This document shows positions 38,159 through 48,065 of a DNA stretch of 64,000 bases, in pieces (within the stretch, counting starts at the first letter, position 1; each line of letters begins with the position of its first letter). Made by a program: the position numbers and the translations under genes. The notes under the pieces are model-generated. The model did not search any database, was not told the DNA's origin, and was given only the letters and a program-made list of their open reading frames with translations. Location: positions 56,420 through 120,419 of the forward strand of contig JADIYN010000010.1 in assembly GCA_016705335.1 (NCBI GenBank). Reading direction: 5' to 3'. Source of the DNA: Draconibacterium sp. GTDB lineage: Bacteria; Bacteroidota; Bacteroidia; Bacteroidales; Prolixibacteraceae.

Positions 38159-40817
38159 TCAAAACCTGAAATTCAAAAAGAAATTAAACAATAGTTTTTG
38201 TGCTTCAACCAGCGTGGTTTCACTAATTTGGTTGTTTTCGAAATTGAATTCGCGCACATAAATATCGAGGTAGTTTTTGTGTTGAAGGCATTTAAAACCG
38301 ACAGGCCGGGTTTTATGTTTACATTTTTTATGTTGAAATTGTAGTTGGCCGAAATGTCGGTTCTGTAATAATCAGGCAGACGGCTGTAAACGCGTGTGGT
38401 GTTAAAATTATCTTCCTTTGTCGATGATTTAATGTAGGGTTTTCCGGTGGTGTAAATGGAAACTACCGAGAAATTCCATTTTTTAATTGAATACATGTTT
38501 GTCCATTTTATCTGATGGGTTTGGTCATACAAAGCCGGGATCTCGGCTCCACTATTTATTTCATCAAACCGGCGGCTTGCTTTGCTCAGCGAATAGGCAA
38601 ACCAGCTCGAAAAATTAGGGTTTTCGTATTTTGCCAGAAAATCGATTCCGATTGCTTTACCGTTTCCTGAAATAAACTGGCTTAAACCCGGGTTGGGTTC
38701 CACACCATTTCCGGGAACTGGTTGTTGGTGATCCGCCGGATTTTGAAAAAACAGGTACTCCTGCAACCCGTCCACGTTTTTATAGTACGCTTCCACATCG
38801 AAAAAAAGGTGTTTGGTTTCGTAACCTGCTCCAACAATAAAATGGTTCGACGAAATTACGGGGTTTATTTCTCCGTCTGCCAAAATCCAGAAATCGCGGT
38901 TGTATCCAAAAGACTGTTCGGTGGCCGATTTACTTAAATATTGATAATACCTGCCGGCTGAGAATTTGAAAAGCAAACCCGATTTGGTTTTTAAATTGGC
39001 CGCAAAACGGGGTTCGAAATAAAATTTACCGATTTTTCCATAATAATTGGTGCGCAAGCCAGGTTTTAGCGTAATGTTTTTCCCGACATTGATTTTATCC
39101 TGAAAATAGAGCGAATATAAAAATGCCGAACTTTTCAGATTGTCGTAAATAAAGTCGCGCGTTGCATCTTTGTAAAACGAAAACTCATTGTATTTTCCCG
39201 TCAAACCATATTCAATCAGGTTGTTTTGGTTCAAGAAATATTTATTTTGGAACGAAACAAAAAAGTCGCTTAATTCATTCGCCTCATTGATTTCTTCGGT
39301 CATGACGACGGGAGGGTTCGTAGCAGAATTAACCGGTGTAAAAATAGTGTTGTTGTAATAATCGTTAAAATAGCCTGAATGTCCAATTTGCAAATTTGTA
39401 AACGATTTTGCGTTCCATTGTTTTTTCCACGCTGCTCCAAAACCGTAATTTCCCCATTTATTAATGTCTTCGGTATCCATTTCACCCCGGTCGTTTGTAT
39501 TTACGTTCGAGCTGTTTAAATAGTCTTTTGCGCCGTAATAACTGAAAGAAAAATTTTCCTGCTGATTTGGTGTGAAAGTTAATTTCAGGTTGTAGTCGCT
39601 AAAATAAAATTTGGGAGTAATTGCATTTGCGATCGGGTTGGGGAAACGTTGGTTTTGCCCGAATTTGTCGGCAAGCAGTGCATCGGCAAACCAGCTCGAA
39701 TATACATCGGAATAAGCGCGCCGGCCGGCTGCAACCAATGTAAGTTTTTGCTGACAGGGATTTCTGTTGTTAAGTTTCCGCTAATTAAATTTATGCCACC
39801 GTAGAATTCAGGTTTCTGCTGATTTCCTGTTTTCCCGGTAATGTCAACAATTCCTGAAACACGTTCGCCATAACGCGAATCGAAACCTCCGCGATACACT
39901 TGTATATCTTTGATTACGTTTGGGTTTAATGCCGAAAAAAGTCCAAAAAAATGGTCGAGATTATATAAAGTAAACCCGTCGAACATCACCAAATTCTGGT
40001 CGGGAGAACTTCCGCGAATATTCAGTTGTGACGAATTTTCGAAGGAACTTATTCCCGGCATCAATTGCAAAACCCTGAAAACATCAGTTTCTCCGTAATT
40101 GGGCAGGTCAGCAAATTTTATCGGGTTTATCGTCAATTGGCCTGCATCATTACTAAAATCTACCATTTCAAGTTTTTCTCCCGTTACATCAATTGTGGCA
40201 AGTTTTTCTGACTTTGCACTAAGGCCGAAACTTAAAAAATCTGTTGCGTTTGCCGGATTAATAACTGTGTCGAGCAAATAGTAACCCAAATATTTTACCT
40301 GTAAAATGTTGTTTACCGAATCGGTCAGCCTGATGCTGAAAGTGCCGTCGACAGTGGTGGAGACAGTTACGTTTTTTTTCCATAAATAAAGACTTGCATA
40401 TGGCAATCGTTCTCCCGTTTTTCTGTCAAAAACAATTCCAGTAAATGTTGTTTCTTTTACTGATTGAGGTTTGCCAAAATCAGTTTTTTTGAAAATAAGA
40501 AAGGTTTCGAATTTGTAATCAAAAGTGTAGTTCGTCCCTTCCAAAACCTCACTGAGCAAGTCATTGCCTGTATTTCCCGTGATGGTTTTGTCTATGTTTA
40601 ATTTTTCAAGTTGCCCCGAGTCAAATGAAATACGGATATCCATTTTTTTTGAGATTTCGACAAGGGCATCGGCTAAAGAAGTGTTTTTGAAAGTAAATTT
40701 GATTTGCTGTGAAAATGCAGGAAATGAGAAGAAAAAAAAATACAAAATAGTAAATAGTAAAACGAGTGGTTTATTTAGGTTTCTCGTAAACAGTAACTTT
40801 TTTGTTTTCAATTTCAT
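38159..40817 (-). CDS. FecA-type TonB-dependent receptor with STN domain, two frameshifts
   Basis: The signal peptide (LFTILYFFFFSFPAFSQ) is followed by a secretin/TonB short N-terminal domain (FKNTSLADALVEISKKMDIR), a carboxypeptidase-D-regulatory-like domain (TFTGIVFDRKTGERLPYAS), the plug (VLQLMPGISSFENSSQLNIR, DQNLVMFDGFTLYN) and the barrel. One A is missing near 39742 (LTLVAAGRRAYSDVYSS restored) and one near 38275. The repaired end reads NTKNYLDIYVREFNFENNQI and closes with the terminal aromatic NFRF at 38159. The STN domain with the adjacent FecR and ECF sigma genes shows a cell-surface signalling receptor. The ligand is unknown. Confidence 0.87.
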
Positions 40818-41655
40818 ATTTTAAATCCATCGGGATACAAACAATATCCAATGCTTCTTTTAAATTTTTGTTCGAAAAAGTTGCCGTTATGAAACGGTCT
40901 TCCATGCCATTAAATTTTATCGAAACATCAAATTGTCTTTCCAGTTCGGCAAAAATAGAAACTACTGGTTTATCTTCAAAATAAAATATTCCCTGTTGCC
41001 AGGCTGCAACTTTCCCGGGGTTTTGTAAAGTGCTTTTGGTGACTCCGTTGGGCGTTAATTCGGCGGTTTCGCCCGGCAATATTATTTGTTCGCTGTTGTT
41101 TGATGCTACCCGCACTTTGCCCGAAATGCAACTTACCCTGAATTCGTTATTCCTCGAAAACACGTTTAACTGTGTTCCCAAAACCTCAACCGTTCCGTTT
41201 TTTGTTTCTATAACGAATTTATTTCCTTTTTCAACATCGAAATATGCCTCACCGTTTAACCTGAGGTGGCGAGAATTGCTGAATTTTCTGTTGTTCCATG
41301 TAATTTTCGAATCGGCATTCATTACCACAACCGATTTGTCGGGTAGCGAAAATGTGGTTTGTTCGGCCATTTCCGTAACCATTTTACTTTTCGATAAAAC
41401 GGATGAAACGCCATGAATCCAAGAATCAAAATTGCAACTGCTGCTGCAGCCTTTAAATAGTAGGTGAGTTTTCGAGTTTTTGCCGGAGTGCTGTTTTCAA
41501 TTTTTGAGAGTACTTTTGTCCAACGCCTCGTTTGTTGACATTCCTGCCGGTGTTTCAAAGCCTTCAGTAATTTTCAATATTTTTTCCCCGGTATTCATCT
41601 CCCTGAATTCAGTTGGGGATATTTTTTGTTGATTGGAATTGTTCCTTTTTGTCAT
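40771..41655 (-). CDS. FecR-type anti-sigma factor, two frameshifts
   Basis: The gene starts MTKRNNSNQQKISPTEFREM at 41655. An extra A near 41510 (ALDK joins VLSKIENSTPAK) and a missing A near 41393 (FYRK joins SKMVTEMAEQTTFS) break it; repaired it has about 295 residues. One membrane helix (AAAAVAILILGFMAF) separates the cytoplasmic part from the FecR domain (LNGEAYFDVEKGNKFVIETK, GTQLNVFSRNNE) and a C-terminal DUF4974-like domain (SIFAELERQFDVSIKF). It relays the receptor signal to the sigma factor encoded 12 bp upstream. Its end overlaps the TonB receptor start by 47 bases. Confidence 0.87.
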
Positions 41656-41667
41656 GGTAAAATTCCT

Positions 41668-42183
41668 TTAAATTTTATACGCTATTGTTTTTTTCAAATC
41701 ATCGAGTGCATTTTTCATCCTTTTTTCAACGGCTTTTACACTTAATCCTATGTTTTCGGCTATTTCGTTGTAGGTGTAACCGTCAATTCTGTTCATCAGG
41801 AAAACCACCCTGTTTTTTTCATTCAGCTCTCCAATTGCCCGCTGCAGTTTTTCGTCGAATTCTTTCAATTCCATTTCAAATTCGGGAGAAACCGTGTTTT
41901 CCGCAGTCGTGAAATTATTGCTGAACTCCATAACCACTTTTTTGTGGTCGAAACGGTTTTTACATAAATTTCCGGCAATTGTGTATAACAGCGGTTTCAC
42001 GGTTTCAATCCGAATTTCCCCTTTTCTCTCCCAAACTTTCATAAAAGTATCCTGCGCAATGTCGTCGGCAATTTCAATATCGCCTGTTTTGAAATAGACA
42101 TAGTTTTTCACAGGCGAATACATTTCGTTAAATAATTCTATAAATCCACTTTTGTCGATTCCCGGCATTAAACTAATATTCAA
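41668..42183 (-). CDS. ECF sigma-70 factor (FecI-like)
   Basis: The intact 171-residue protein has region 2 (FIELFNEMYSPVKNYVYFKT, ADDIAQDTFMKVWER) and region 4 (VVFLMNRIDGYTYNEIAENI, GLSVKAVEKRMKNAL), the pattern of Bacteroidota FecI-like sigma factors. Translation may start at the internal MetProGly (42168). It heads the minus-strand set sigma, FecR, TonB receptor, which is typical of nutrient-sensing systems. Confidence 0.92.
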   Translation of the reverse strand: MNISLMPGIDKSGFIELFNEMYSPVKNYVYFKTGDIEIADDIAQDTFMKVWERKGEIRIETVKPLLYTIAGNLCKNRFDHKKVVMEFSNNFTTAENTVSPEFEMELKEFDEKLQRAIGELNEKNRVVFLMNRIDGYTYNEIAENIGLSVKAVEKRMKNALDDLKKTIAYKI

Positions 42184-42279
42184 TAAATTATCCTATGTTT
42201 TCCCGCCTTTGTTTATAATACAGTCGAGATTGTTTTTACCCTAAAATTATTAAAATTTCAAGAGAATTGTTTTTTGTTT

Positions 42280-44064
42280 TTATCGGACAACTGTTACAAC
42301 TCCCGAAATTGTGAAACTTGCATATTTGCTGCCTGAATTGTAAACTCCGTCACTAAAAAGTCCATCATTTACAGTCCCGGTTGAACTGCCGCCAAGATTG
42401 AAGTTGTAACTTGTGCCTTTTGTTAAATTGGCTGAAGAAAACACAAGCGACTGAAAAGTTTTTTCAGGTTTGAATGTGAGCATTTCCTTTCCGTCAGAAC
42501 TTTGGATATTTACCAAAGTGCCGGCTTGTTTTGCTGAACTGAAAACAGCGGCTACAATATACTGGGTTGATGACGTACCGGGAGCCTGTGCCATTCCGGA
42601 ACTGCCGGCTGCAACCAAAAATCCACCAGTCAGTTTAAAAGTTCCATCGTAATCCAATGCGCCGTTGCCGTTGTTTGTTGGTCCATTTACAATTACAGTA
42701 CCTCCTGTCATTACAATTGAACCATTTGCATCAAGTCCGTCGCCGCTTGCATTCACAAAAGTATAGCCGCCATTAATGTATAAAAAGTAATTTCCTGAAG
42801 TAGCAGAACCACCCATTTGTCCGGGAGGACCACCCATGCTATCGCCACCACCGGAAATATTTATCCCATCGTCGGATGAAACCAAATGTATTGTTCCTTT
42901 ATTTATGGTTATGTTGTCGTTGGCGCTTTCCAATCCTTCGTAAGATTTCTTTATGTCGATATCGCCATCGTAAATTGTAAGGTCGTAATCGGCATGAACC
43001 CCGTCGTCTTTTGAATCGAGAACAAAATTTCCACCATTTATCGCTATTGTTTCGTTTGAATGAATTGCATCATCGGCAGATTTTATGTCAAATGTTCCAC
43101 CGTCAACAATAATATTTACCCCGGCTTTCAAACCTTTTGCCGATGCAGTGGCCGAAATGGAGCCGCTGCTCCCACCGCCCGAAGTGAGGTTGAAATCGCC
43201 TGTTGTAATCATTAAATCTGTTTCAGCGTCAATAGCATCGCCTTTTGCTGCAATGGTAAAAGTGCCGTCGTCAATGTTAATGTAACCTTCGGTTTCGTCC
43301 TCATCGTTATCCGATTTAAAACCATCGCCACCTGTAACTACGTCAAAAGTTCCGCTTTTTACAATCAGATAGTCTTTTCCCCTGATGCCGTCGTCTGTGG
43401 CTTTCAGTGTGTAAGTCCCGCCCGAAATTATAATACCGTCTTTGCTGTTTATGGCATCATTAAAGTTTGCATTCACTGTTAAAGTACCCTTTCCAAATAA
43501 AGTCAGGTTGCTTTTGCTGAAAATGGTTGCGTTTGGTTCTTCATTCTCGGTATCGTCATAAATATATGAACTACCATCAGCTAGTGTGTTATTTGTGTTT
43601 TCTTCAAGATAAACAATAACCTTCGATGCGCTTTTAATATTAATAGGAGCGCTGTTGCTGCTTGTTATTTCCACTCCGTTAAGAATAAGGCGAACCAATG
43701 CTTCGTCTTTGGTGTTTACCACTATTTGCCCGTTGTTTAGCGAACCGCTGAAACTGTAACTTCCTGCTGAAATGATTGTGATCGTTTGGCCTTCCACGGT
43801 TACTTTTTCAGAATTTTCACTAACCGAAGTCCCGTTTAACAGCACCTGTATTAAGTCGGAACTGTTCCAAATGTAATCCGTCGGATCGTCATGAATAGTG
43901 CCGTTGTTTGCTTCAGCTTCGGCAATAGTTTCCTCGTTGTCAGGAGTTTTAGTTTCTTCCTGCTGTTCTTCCTCATCATCGGTATTCAATATATCATTGC
44001 ACGAAGTGAAAATGAACTGCACAAAGGCAAATGCAATTAAAAGAGAGAATAACTTTTTGCTCAT
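42280..44064 (-). CDS. Cthe_2159-like beta-helix carbohydrate-binding lipoprotein (DUF4353)
   Basis: The intact 594-residue protein has lipobox FTSC followed by a very acidic linker (NTDDEEEQQEETKTPDNEE). The body is a right-handed beta-helix of repeating turns such as NDAINSKDGIIISGGTYTLK, DDGIRGKDYLIVKSGTF, GDAIDAETDLMITTGDF, DDAIHSNETIAINGGNF and DDGVHADYDLTIYDGDI. The periodic Asp-Asp-Gly-Ile and Gly-Gly-x-Phe ladder is the hallmark of the Cthe_2159 family, whose founding member binds cellulose and polygalacturonate and binds calcium. A Gly/Met-rich loop (GGDSMGGPPGQMGGS) interrupts it. It is likely surface-anchored. Function as an adhesin or glycan binder is inference. Confidence 0.85.
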   Translation of the reverse strand: MSKKLFSLLIAFAFVQFIFTSCNDILNTDDEEEQQEETKTPDNEETIAEAEANNGTIHDDPTDYIWNSSDLIQVLLNGTSVSENSEKVTVEGQTITIISAGSYSFSGSLNNGQIVVNTKDEALVRLILNGVEITSSNSAPINIKSASKVIVYLEENTNNTLADGSSYIYDDTENEEPNATIFSKSNLTLFGKGTLTVNANFNDAINSKDGIIISGGTYTLKATDDGIRGKDYLIVKSGTFDVVTGGDGFKSDNDEDETEGYINIDDGTFTIAAKGDAIDAETDLMITTGDFNLTSGGGSSGSISATASAKGLKAGVNIIVDGGTFDIKSADDAIHSNETIAINGGNFVLDSKDDGVHADYDLTIYDGDIDIKKSYEGLESANDNITINKGTIHLVSSDDGINISGGGDSMGGPPGQMGGSATSGNYFLYINGGYTFVNASGDGLDANGSIVMTGGTVIVNGPTNNGNGALDYDGTFKLTGGFLVAAGSSGMAQAPGTSSTQYIVAAVFSSAKQAGTLVNIQSSDGKEMLTFKPEKTFQSLVFSSANLTKGTSYNFNLGGSSTGTVNDGLFSDGVYNSGSKYASFTISGVVTVVR

Positions 44065-44276
44065 AATATTAAAAAGATTGAATTTTTAGCATTAATACAG
44101 ATATGAGAATTCAAACCCTACTTCTTTAACTTTTTTTAGGGAATAAAGCGAAGTGGTGGGGCGGAATAAACGTTGAAATCTGTGATAAAAGTTAAATTCT
44201 CAAATTAAATTTTCGGATTGATGTAACGGTTTTAAAAAAGCATAGTCTTTTGTTAAAATTATAAGCCTGACTTTTT

Positions 44277-46923
44277 ATGCTATATAAATATCTGCCGCGT
44301 ATTATTTGCTCAGTTCTTTTGATAAATATCTATCTGACCGCTAATTCACAAACTCAGGAGAAAAGAACCTATAAAACAGGTTTTGCAACATCAGCGCCCG
44401 AAATCGATGGATTGATGAATGATTCATGCTGGAATCTTGTGGAGTGGGTAACAATTTTACCCAGATTCAACCCGAAGAAAACAAACCACCTGCCCAACAA
44501 ACCGCTTTTAAAATTCTTTTCGATGACAATAATATTTATGTGTTTATTCGGGCTTTTGATAACGAACCCGGAAAAATCAGCCGGAGGATTTCGCGAAGGG
44601 ATCATTTCGACGGCGATATGGTTTCGATAAATATTGACAGTTATTATGATCAGCAAACAGCTTTTTCGTTTACTGCAATGGCGTCAGGAACAAAGGGCGA
44701 TGAGGCGATAACTCAAAACGGACAAAGTGAAGACGAAAGCTGGAACCCGATTTGGTATCTGAAAACTTCAATAGATAATGAAGGCTGGTGTGCCGAAATG
44801 AAAATACCATTCAGCCAGCTTCGTTTTGGAAAAAAGGCAGCGCATATTTGGGGAATCCAGGTTCAAAGAAGAATATTCAGGCTGGAGGAGCGTTCCATCT
44901 GGCAGTTTATTCCGAAAGGTTCGCCCGGAGAAGTTCATTTATATGGCGAATTACACGGAATTGAAGGAATAAAACCAAACCGGCAAATTGAGTTGATGCC
45001 TTATGTTGTGGCACGAACCGAACGATTTGAAAAAGAAGAAGGAAATCCGTTTATGGACGGGAAAAAAAGCGCTTTTTCTGCCGGTCTCGACGGGAAAGTG
45101 GCAATTACAAACGATTTTACAGTTGACTTTACAATCAACCCCGATTTCGGACAGGTTGAAGCCGACCCTTCAGAAGTAAACCTGACAGCTTTTGAAACCT
45201 ATTTTTCTGAAAGAAGACCGTTTTTTGTTGAAGGAAAAAATATTTACCAGTTTCAACCTTCAAACACAATTGTGATTCATAATATGGGCGGAGATAATTT
45301 GTTTTATTCAAGAAGAATCGGTCGTTCACCTCATTATTATCCGCAACTTGGAGATAACGAATATGCCGAGGTTCCGGAAGCCACAACAATTTTAGGTGCG
45401 CTTAAACTTTCGGGGAAAACAAAAAATGGTTTGTCTGTCGGAATTCTGGAAAGTGTTACTGCAAACGAAATGGCAGAGATTGATAACAATGGCAGCGGAG
45501 AAAAGAATCGGTTGAGCCATTGACAAATTATTTTGTAAGCCGGGTTCAGAAAGATTTTAATAAAGGTGAAACCGTGCTGGGTGGAATTTTTTCGGCAGTA
45601 AACAGAAGCATTACAAATCCGGCACTCGATTATCTGCCAACAGATGCATACACCGGCGGAATTGATTTTAACCACAACTGGAACGAGCGGACCTGGTATA
45701 TAAACGGAAATGGTGAATTCAGCTATATTAAAGGGACAGAGGATGCAATAATTGCTGCACAAACATCATCCGCGAGATATTATCAGCGCCCTGATGCTGA
45801 CTATATTACATTCGATTCAACAAGAACTTCGCTTGCCGGTTATGGTGGTACATTCAGATTTGGCCGCTTCAGTCAGAAAAAAATACAGTTTGAAACAAGC
45901 TTTACATTGCGGTCGCCCGGTTTCGAATTTAACGACATTGGTTACATGCGATATTCCGATGTTATTCATCACGGGAGTTGGCTGGCATATTATGTCCGCA
46001 ATCCATTTTCAATTTTCAACAATTTTTATTTAAACACAAATTACTGGATGTACTGGAACTTTTCGGGAAATTTGCTGGGCGTTTATGCAAACACAAACTT
46101 TAATTCGCAGTTTAAAAACCGCTGGCGGTTGAATGGAAACTTCACCCGTGAAAGTGAAAACATTTCGACAAACCTGTTGCGTGGCGGACCGTCGTTTACA
46201 ATGCCCGGAGGCTCCGAAATGAATTTAAACCTTTCCACCGACCAGTCAAAGAAAATTGCATTTTTTGCCGGAAGTTACCAGGGTTTCGGTGATTTGCAGG
46301 TTGAGCGCAGCCAGGCTTACTGGGTTGGGTTTAATGCAAAACCCATAAATGCTTTGTCTGTTTCTTTTGAACCTGAAGTAACAAGCATAAACAAAACCCT
46401 GCAATATGTTTCAACTACTGAAATGAATCAGGATCCGCGATATTTGTTTGGCACAATCGATCAGAAAATAGTAAGTTTTACTTTCAGGCTGAACTACACC
46501 TTTACGCCCGAACTTTCGCTCGAATATTACGGCCAGCCATTTGTTTCAGCCGGAATGTATGCTGAGTTTAAAAAAATTACTGATCCCGATGCTGATGATT
46601 TTGCAAACCGGTATCATGTTTTTTCAGGTAATGAAATTGCTTATTCTAAAGCTGAAAATTTGTATGCTATTGATGAAAACCGGGATGGAATTAATGATTA
46701 CTCTTTTGATAATCCGAACTTCAATTTCAGACAATTCAACTCAAATCTTGTGCTTCGCTGGGAATATTTGCCTGGCTCTACAATGTTTTTTGTTTGGTCG
46801 CAAGGCCGCACCGGCAGCGCGTCAGATGGTAATTTTGACTATGGAAACGAAATGAGCCGGCTTTTCAGTGTCGAACCGCACAATGTGTTTCTGATTAAAC
46901 TTTCATACTGGTTTTCGATATAG
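44277..46923 (+). CDS. CBM9-DUF5916 outer-membrane protein, two frameshifts
   Basis: A signal peptide (ICSVLLINIYLTANSQ) leads into a CBM9-like domain (APEIDGLMNDSCWNLVEW, FKILFDDNNIYVFIRAFDN, WCAEMKIPFSQLRFG) and then the DUF5916 barrel region (VDFTINPDFGQVEADPSEVN, FFVEGKNIYQF, YFSERRPFFVEG). One A is missing near 44455 (EWVNNFTQIQPEE restored) and one G near 45513 (NRVEPLTNYFVSRVQ restored), giving about 883 residues. The end is a terminal barrel strand with LIKLSYWFSI. Proteins of this type are widespread in Bacteroidota and of unknown role; the CBM9 part suggests sugar binding. It is divergent from the Cthe_2159-like gene. Confidence 0.85.
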
Positions 46924-46977
46924 TAGTAAACTGGTTTTTCCGAACAATCACTGTTTTACATGCAAGGTGTTCAGATT

Positions 46978-47765
46978 TTAAACCGATGGTGAAATGCTTT
47001 TTATAAACTGAATCGACCGTTCATTAAAAATTTCGGGCTGATCGAGATTGCAAACATGGCCACTGTTGCTTATTATTTCGAGTTTTGAATTGATATGTTT
47101 TTTCACAAGGTTTGTTACCATTGGCAAAAACATGTGGTCGCCGTCACCCATAATGTAAAGTACCGGAGCAGATGCTTCTTTTATCAGGAATTCCTGCAGG
47201 TTTTCTTTAATTTCCGATGTCATTCGTAACCACTTTTTGAATTCGAGGCTCCCCAATTTTAAAGCTTCCTGAATAAAAAGTTTGCGCGATTGTGCATGTT
47301 TTTTTCGAAGGTATTAAAATCCATGCGTTGATTTTGTATAACCACATATATGGCAAAATTGACTGGAGCAATTTTGGCAGTTGTTAGCAAACCGTTTATT
47401 TTTTTGTTGAATTGAATAACAGCGCCCCCTAAAATGATAGATTCTGCCCGGCCCGGAGCAAGTTTATCGATAGCGCGGATTATGATACAACCTAATGAAA
47501 TTCCGACAAAATGCGCTTTTTGTATTTTTAAGTGATCCATTATCTGGATGACGTCAAAAGCAATTTCGTTAAACTTGTAAATCTCTTCTTTTGAATAATG
47601 TTCCTTTGATTTCCCGTGACCGCGCAAGTCGATTATCAAAACATTAAAATGCTTCTTAAAATCGCGTAATTGTTTAAACCACACCGCATTGCTTCCGCCT
47701 GCGCCGTGCACAAAAACCACCCAGGTGTCCGATTTTTTATGAATGAATGTTTTGTGATAAATCAT
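46978..47765 (-). CDS. Alpha/beta hydrolase, one frameshift
   Basis: The start at MIYHKTFIHKKS (47765) follows from the onset of family similarity: WVVFVHGAGGSNAVWFKQL is the oxyanion-hole region, VLIIDLRGHGKS the next strand and HFVGISLGCIII the nucleophile elbow with Ser. Restoring one A near 47282 joins HNRAKLFIQEALKLGSLEF and gives about 263 residues; the acid (YIMGDGDHMFLP) and the His (NSGHVCNLDQPEIF) follow. No signal peptide is seen, so it is probably cytoplasmic. The substrate is unknown. Confidence 0.83.
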
Positions 47766-47820
47766 ATTGCGAATATATACAAACTCTACAACCGCAAAAC
47801 ATGATAATTGTTGATTTGCC

Positions 47821-47855
47821 AAAAAAGAAGAGGGGCTTGCTAATTACCCCTCTTC
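47821..47855 (-). terminator. Rho-independent terminator of the heme-type TonB receptor gene
   Basis: GAAGAGGGG (47827-47835) pairs perfectly with CCCCTCTTC (47847-47855). Read on the minus strand the hairpin is followed by a T run (47821-47826). It lies downstream of the TonB receptor gene and upstream of the hydrolase, on the same strand. Confidence 0.75.
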
Positions 47856-47994
47856 AGAAGGCAATACCGAATTAAATAAACTAAAATGATTAAAATTTTG
47901 CCTTCAGGACTTTAAAACGTTGTTATTTTTATTTTAGTATTTAAATGTTGTTCGAATATTTATTTCCTTGTCGCACAACTGCTGCTTCTTGTTA

Positions 47995-48064
47995 CCGGCT
48001 ACCAACATCCTGCCCTCTGCTCTCTGCTCTTTACTCCCTGCCCTTTGCCCCCCTGCCCTTCTTC
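47995..48064. repeat. Pyrimidine-rich degenerate repeat
   Basis: A run of CTGCCCTCTGCTC-like units forms a strongly strand-biased C/T tract just after the 3' end of the TonB receptor gene. The composition differs sharply from the surrounding AT-rich DNA. No coding potential is evident. Confidence 0.55.
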
Positions 48065-48065
48065 C

